A stretch of 9,601 nucleotides of DNA, from positions 1-9,601 of the forward strand of contig JAJYYT010000059.1 of the NCBI GenBank assembly GCA_021800645.1. Direction: 5' to 3'. The translations under genes were made by a program, and so were the position numbers. The notes below the pieces were generated by a model. That model had not been told where the DNA came from and did no database searches. It saw only the letters and a program-made list of their open reading frames with translations. The stretch's first letter is position 1, and every line of letters starts with the position of its first letter. Of the stretch, positions 7,508 through 9,601 are shown one piece after another. Source of the stretch: Actinomycetes bacterium. GTDB taxonomy: Bacteria > Actinomycetota > Acidimicrobiia > Acidimicrobiales > RAAP-2.

Positions 7508-7813
7508 GTGGGGAAGAACAGGGCTTCGACGTCACCAGGAGGCGGCGTCCTCCGCGTCGTCGCACGCGCACCGGGCGAGGTCGTCCTTCGCTGTGCTCGA
7601 TTCACCTGCGAGGGATGTCGCCGCCGGGTCCGCGCTGCTCTCGAGGGGTCGCGTGGTGTCGTCGCTGTCGAGGACGTCGGCACGGAGGAAATGGCGGTCG
7701 GTCACGTCCCGGCACGGCTGAGCGCGACCGGGATCGCCGAGACGGCAAGACGTGCGCTCGAGGCAGACCCGTCCAACCCGGCGCCGGTCACGGTGACCTA
7801 CGACGAGCTATGA
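7508..7813 (+). CDS. Small HMA-domain (MerP/CopZ-like) metal-binding protein
   Basis: The 101-residue protein contains a heavy-metal-associated domain: a first strand (EVVLRCARF), the metal loop T-C34-E-G-C37, a helix RRRVRAALEG, then VVAVEDV and a C-terminal strand VTVTYDE. The CxxC binds soft metals such as Cu(I) or Hg(II) in this family. No signal peptide is visible, so it is cytosolic, unlike periplasmic MerP; it could receive metal from the membrane carriers. The residue before the first cysteine is Thr and the usual Met two before it is Phe, and C29 adds a third cysteine close by. The GTG start at 7508 follows the upstream stop by 2 nt, with no clear SD. Its last 6 nt overlap the 3' end of the convergent NrtS-like gene. 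Confidence 0.78.
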   Translation: MGKNRASTSPGGGVLRVVARAPGEVVLRCARFTCEGCRRRVRAALEGSRGVVAVEDVGTEEMAVGHVPARLSATGIAETARRALEADPSNPAPVTVTYDEL

Positions 7814-8182
7814 CCCGCGCTCATCCGACGCAGCGCTGTTGCGCTTCGACCCCGCGAGCACGCCAAGGGTCGAGACGCACGTAGGGACGAGGTAGTCGAG
7901 GGCGACTCGGACCCACACGACCCAGCCCACATGCCCTGATGCGAGCGTCCCGCCTTGGTTGATCGCGACGAGCAGGCTGCCCACCACCACGGCGATGACG
8001 ACGACGCGCCTTCGGTTGGGCGGGTGCAGGCAGACGCCCACCGCCTCCGAGGCACGCGTCCAGGTTGGGGGAGGCTCGACCGGGCCAGGGTCTCGAGACC
8101 CCGACGTGTCGTCGGACCCAGAAGGCAGCGCGCGGCGCGGGGTCGGAGGGTCCGCGCGCGTGGGAAGCCGTGAGCTGTTCAC
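7808..8182 (-). CDS. NrtS-like small two-helix membrane protein
   Basis: The 124-residue product has a Pro/Ser-rich N-terminus (1-58) and two membrane helices (about 58-75 and 86-110). The motif VGSLLVAINQGG (67-78), then W and LDYLVPTCVSTLG (95-107), matches the pattern of the NrtS family, which has been linked to nitrate/nitrite transport in cyanobacteria. Many NrtS-like proteins lie in unrelated contexts, so substrate here is open. GTG 8182 overlaps the ArsR-type stop (GTGA), giving translational coupling. The long N-terminal extension is unusual for the family, so a later internal start cannot be excluded. Its stop codon (TAG) lies inside the last codons of the convergent HMA gene. Confidence 0.65.
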   Translation of the reverse strand: MNSSRLPTRADPPTPRRALPSGSDDTSGSRDPGPVEPPPTWTRASEAVGVCLHPPNRRRVVVIAVVVGSLLVAINQGGTLASGHVGWVVWVRVALDYLVPTCVSTLGVLAGSKRNSAASDERGS

Positions 8183-8565
8183 GGAGCGGATGCCGCCCTG
8201 GCGCATGCTGCGGTCGAGGCGGCGTGGTCGGCGACCATCGATGCCCCGAACCCGACCGGGTCTGCCACCCGTGGGTCGGTCACCTGGTAGTAGGCGAAGC
8301 GACCGGCTCGTCGCACCTCGAGCAGGCGGCGGCCGACCAGGCATCGGAGGTGCGCCGAGACGCGCCCCTGGGAGAGCCCAGCGTGCACGACGCACTCGTT
8401 GCCGGTGCTCTCGCTCTCGGCGCAGAAGGCGAGCAGGGCCAATCGGGTAGCGTCGCCGAGAGCTCGGGAGAAGCGGGCGAGCAGGTCTCGTCCCATCGGG
8501 TCGGCAGGAACGGGCGGGACGGGTGCCTTCGCCGTCGAGACCCTAGAAGCAGCCGAAACGCTCAT
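8179..8565 (-). CDS. ArsR/SmtB-family metal-sensing repressor
   Basis: The 128-residue protein carries an ArsR winged helix: FSRALGDATRLALLAFC (32-48), recognition helix LSQGRVSAHLRCLVGRRLLEV (64-84) and wing RRAGRFAYYQVTDPRV (85-100). Possible metal ligands are C48, C58, H61, C75, H114 and C121. C58-V-V-H61 sits just before the recognition helix, as in the Cys-containing metal sensors of this family (for example CmtR and related actinobacterial proteins), but the second Cys usual there is His. ATG 8565 is chosen because it sits close before the conserved domain; the upstream open frame has a composition unlike protein. It is coupled to the NrtS-like gene and likely controls its own unit. Control of the + strand metal genes on either side is plausible. 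Confidence 0.85.
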   Translation of the reverse strand: MSVSAASRVSTAKAPVPPVPADPMGRDLLARFSRALGDATRLALLAFCAESESTGNECVVHAGLSQGRVSAHLRCLVGRRLLEVRRAGRFAYYQVTDPRVADPVGFGASMVADHAASTAACARAASAP

Positions 8566-8753
8566 GAAGCACCACTCGCGAGGTCGGCGGAGAACCGGAC
8601 CGGTCGCGTGCCTGCCGGGTGACCGGGTCTCGGTGCATGTTTCGTCGGCGAGGATCCCGTCAGGACCGAGGAGCGACGAGGACCGGGGACACCAACAGGG
8701 GCGCGAGCGACGAGCATCATGGAGCTCGAGGGGCGTCGCCGGATTGCCAGGTT

Positions 8754-8814
8754 GCAAGTCACGGCAACTCCATGCGCAAGGCATCGGGTCCATGTGTAAG
8801 ACATCGGGATATCC
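8754..8814. repeat. Tandem direct repeat and palindrome in the divergent intergenic region
   Basis: CATGCGCAAGGCATCGGG (8771-8788) and CATGTGTAAGACATCGGG (8791-8808) agree at 15 of 18 positions with a period of 20 bp. A degenerate third copy of the core, GCAAGTCACGG, lies at 8754-8764. The array runs into the 8-bp palindrome GGATATCC (8807-8814). It lies 45-105 nt before the start at 8859 and upstream of the ArsR-type gene on the other strand. Repeats two helical turns apart suit a DNA-binding protein. The remainder of 8566-8858 shows no gene. Confidence 0.55.
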
Positions 8815-8858
8815 GAATGTTAGCTGAAGGCGCCAAACGTGGACTTCGAGGAGAAGCG

Positions 8859-9085
8859 ATGGGTGCTCAGGAGCCGACGAGGGAAGCTCGCGCCGTCACG
8901 ACGGCAACGCCCTGGTTGTACCGCTCGCTGCTGTCGTTGTTGGCGCGGGGCGCTCCGGTGAGCATCGACGACCCGCCCAGCTCACGCGAGACTCCACGGT
9001 TCGACGCATCCGCGTCGAGCTCCAGGCGAATCCAGGTGAGGAGGATCCGGAGATGGTGGGTTCCTCGCTCCGTGGGCCGATGCGC
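8859..9085 (+). pseudogene. Frameshifted fragment resembling the N-terminal domain of alkylmercury lyase (MerB)
   Basis: ATG 8859 has a good SD (AGGAGA, 8849-8854) and opens with about 40 sensible residues, including LYRSLLSLLARGAPVSIDD. Around 8973 the sense continues in another frame: AQLTRDSTVRRIRVELQANPG, then a VG.SLR stretch. One extra base near 8973 would join them as ...PVSIDD-x-AQLT..., the layout of the winged-helix domain that begins MerB (RGRPVS..LA...V..VR..L), which cleaves carbon-mercury bonds. After about 9085 nothing resembles the MerB catalytic domain or its conserved cysteines. The uninterrupted frame from 8859 stops at 9122 after 87 codons. Identification is from pattern memory and is moderate. 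A sequencing error rather than a true mutation could cause the shift. Confidence 0.4.
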
Positions 9086-9601
9086 CGGCATTTGGCGCGT
9101 CGCTCGCTGCTCGTGGAGCTAGCGGCCGTTGTCGTGCTCATCGGCACTCTGGCCGGGACCGAGGTCATCGGCAGAGGGGGCGGCCTGGGTGGACCGTTCA
9201 CGACCCCTCGACGGCGTTCGCCTGCGCGGGGGCGACATGGTGCGATGCAGGCGGCACCTACCAGGGTCAGGCGGTGCTCCTCACCACGGCCGATGGAGGA
9301 CATTCGTTCCGGGTGATGCCACGTTCCTTGTCGTGTCCGGCAGCGGGGCAACGTTCAGCGACCGCCCGATCCTGTCTGGCGACTCCATGGTGGCGCTCGC
9401 CTGCACTTCCCCGCAGCAGTGCACCGTCGTCGGGGAGACCGACTCGACGGAGGACGCAGTCATCCCGACCGGGGTCGCCGCGGTTACGAGCGACGCCGGG
9501 GCCGTCGCTCGCGTCCATCGCCATGGCGCCGGCCGTGCGCACCATTTCCCAGACCGAGTCACGGATTGCCGCGACCTGGGCGCGAAAGACGCAGGGCTTT
9601 G
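9053..9601 (+). pseudogene. Broken gene for a secreted Cys-repeat (Ycf48/BNR-like) protein, runs off the window
   Basis: ATG 9053, with a strong SD (GAGGAGG, 9038-9044), opens a short basic N-terminus and a signal-anchor-like helix (LLVELAAVVVLIGTLAG). The sense then jumps frames. A repeat unit containing FACAGATWCDAGGTYQG and LLTTADGG is read from about 9190 to 9300. A second with VALACTSPQQCTVVGETDS and AVTSDAG is read in the next frame to about 9495, and a further frame may be used to the end. Both units show AC-x(5)-C-x(2)-G followed by T-[AS]-D-[AG]-G, a repeat I associate with exported beta-propeller proteins of the Ycf48/BNR type in actinobacteria. Likely shift points are the G run at 9176-9180, about 9300 and about 9495. 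Function unknown. Confidence 0.45.

Noticed and set aside
8399..8827. + strand open frame opposite the ArsR-type gene
   Set aside because: The minus strand encodes a clear winged-helix repressor; the + reading has no recognisable feature or SD.

Overview
The window is very GC-rich. Its long open frames, GTG starts, few Shine-Dalgarno (SD) sites in some places and ATGA/GTGA gene overlaps suggest a high-GC actinobacterium. The mycobacterial-type SerC and the long SerA (525 residues, with ASB and ACT domains) agree. An Acidimicrobiia-like lineage is my guess from the flavour of the accessory proteins; it is not shown. No rRNA, tRNA, CRISPR or transposase was seen.

Region 1 (1-3228) is a housekeeping block for serine and aspartate metabolism: the N-terminal third of serC on the minus strand, then a divergent class I aspartate-type aminotransferase and serA. 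A perfect 8-bp hairpin directly after serA probably ends that unit.

Region 2 (3229-4340) is a boundary zone. A BlaI/CopY-type repressor is intact. What follows it looks like the first ~45 residues of an M56 (BlaR1-like) membrane peptidase, running straight into the 3' end of a shortened, antisense gene of an uncharacterised membrane protein family. This looks like a deletion or recombination scar.

Region 3 (4342-6741) is the main accessory unit: four genes in which each start overlaps the previous stop by 4 nt. They encode two membrane proteins with adjacent cysteines inside a membrane segment (as in the mercury carriers MerT and MerF) and two tandem membrane-anchored thioredoxin-like proteins. 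Every product carries a CC or CxxC pair. A second + strand pair follows (6849-7813): an exported protein of unknown function and a small cytosolic HMA (MerP-like) metal-binding protein.

Region 4 (7808-8858) holds a minus-strand pair, an ArsR/SmtB repressor translationally coupled to a small NrtS-like two-helix membrane protein, and then an intergenic region with a tandem 20-bp repeat. Region 5 (8859-9601) is broken: what looks like the N-terminal domain of an alkylmercury lyase (MerB) with a frameshift, then a secreted Cys-repeat protein read in at least three frames.

The accessory genes together suggest envelope handling of a soft metal, most likely mercury. No mercuric reductase (MerA) is present in the window, and the two redoxins are not part of the classical mer operon. 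That combination is the part most likely to be undescribed. The metal specificity is inference.
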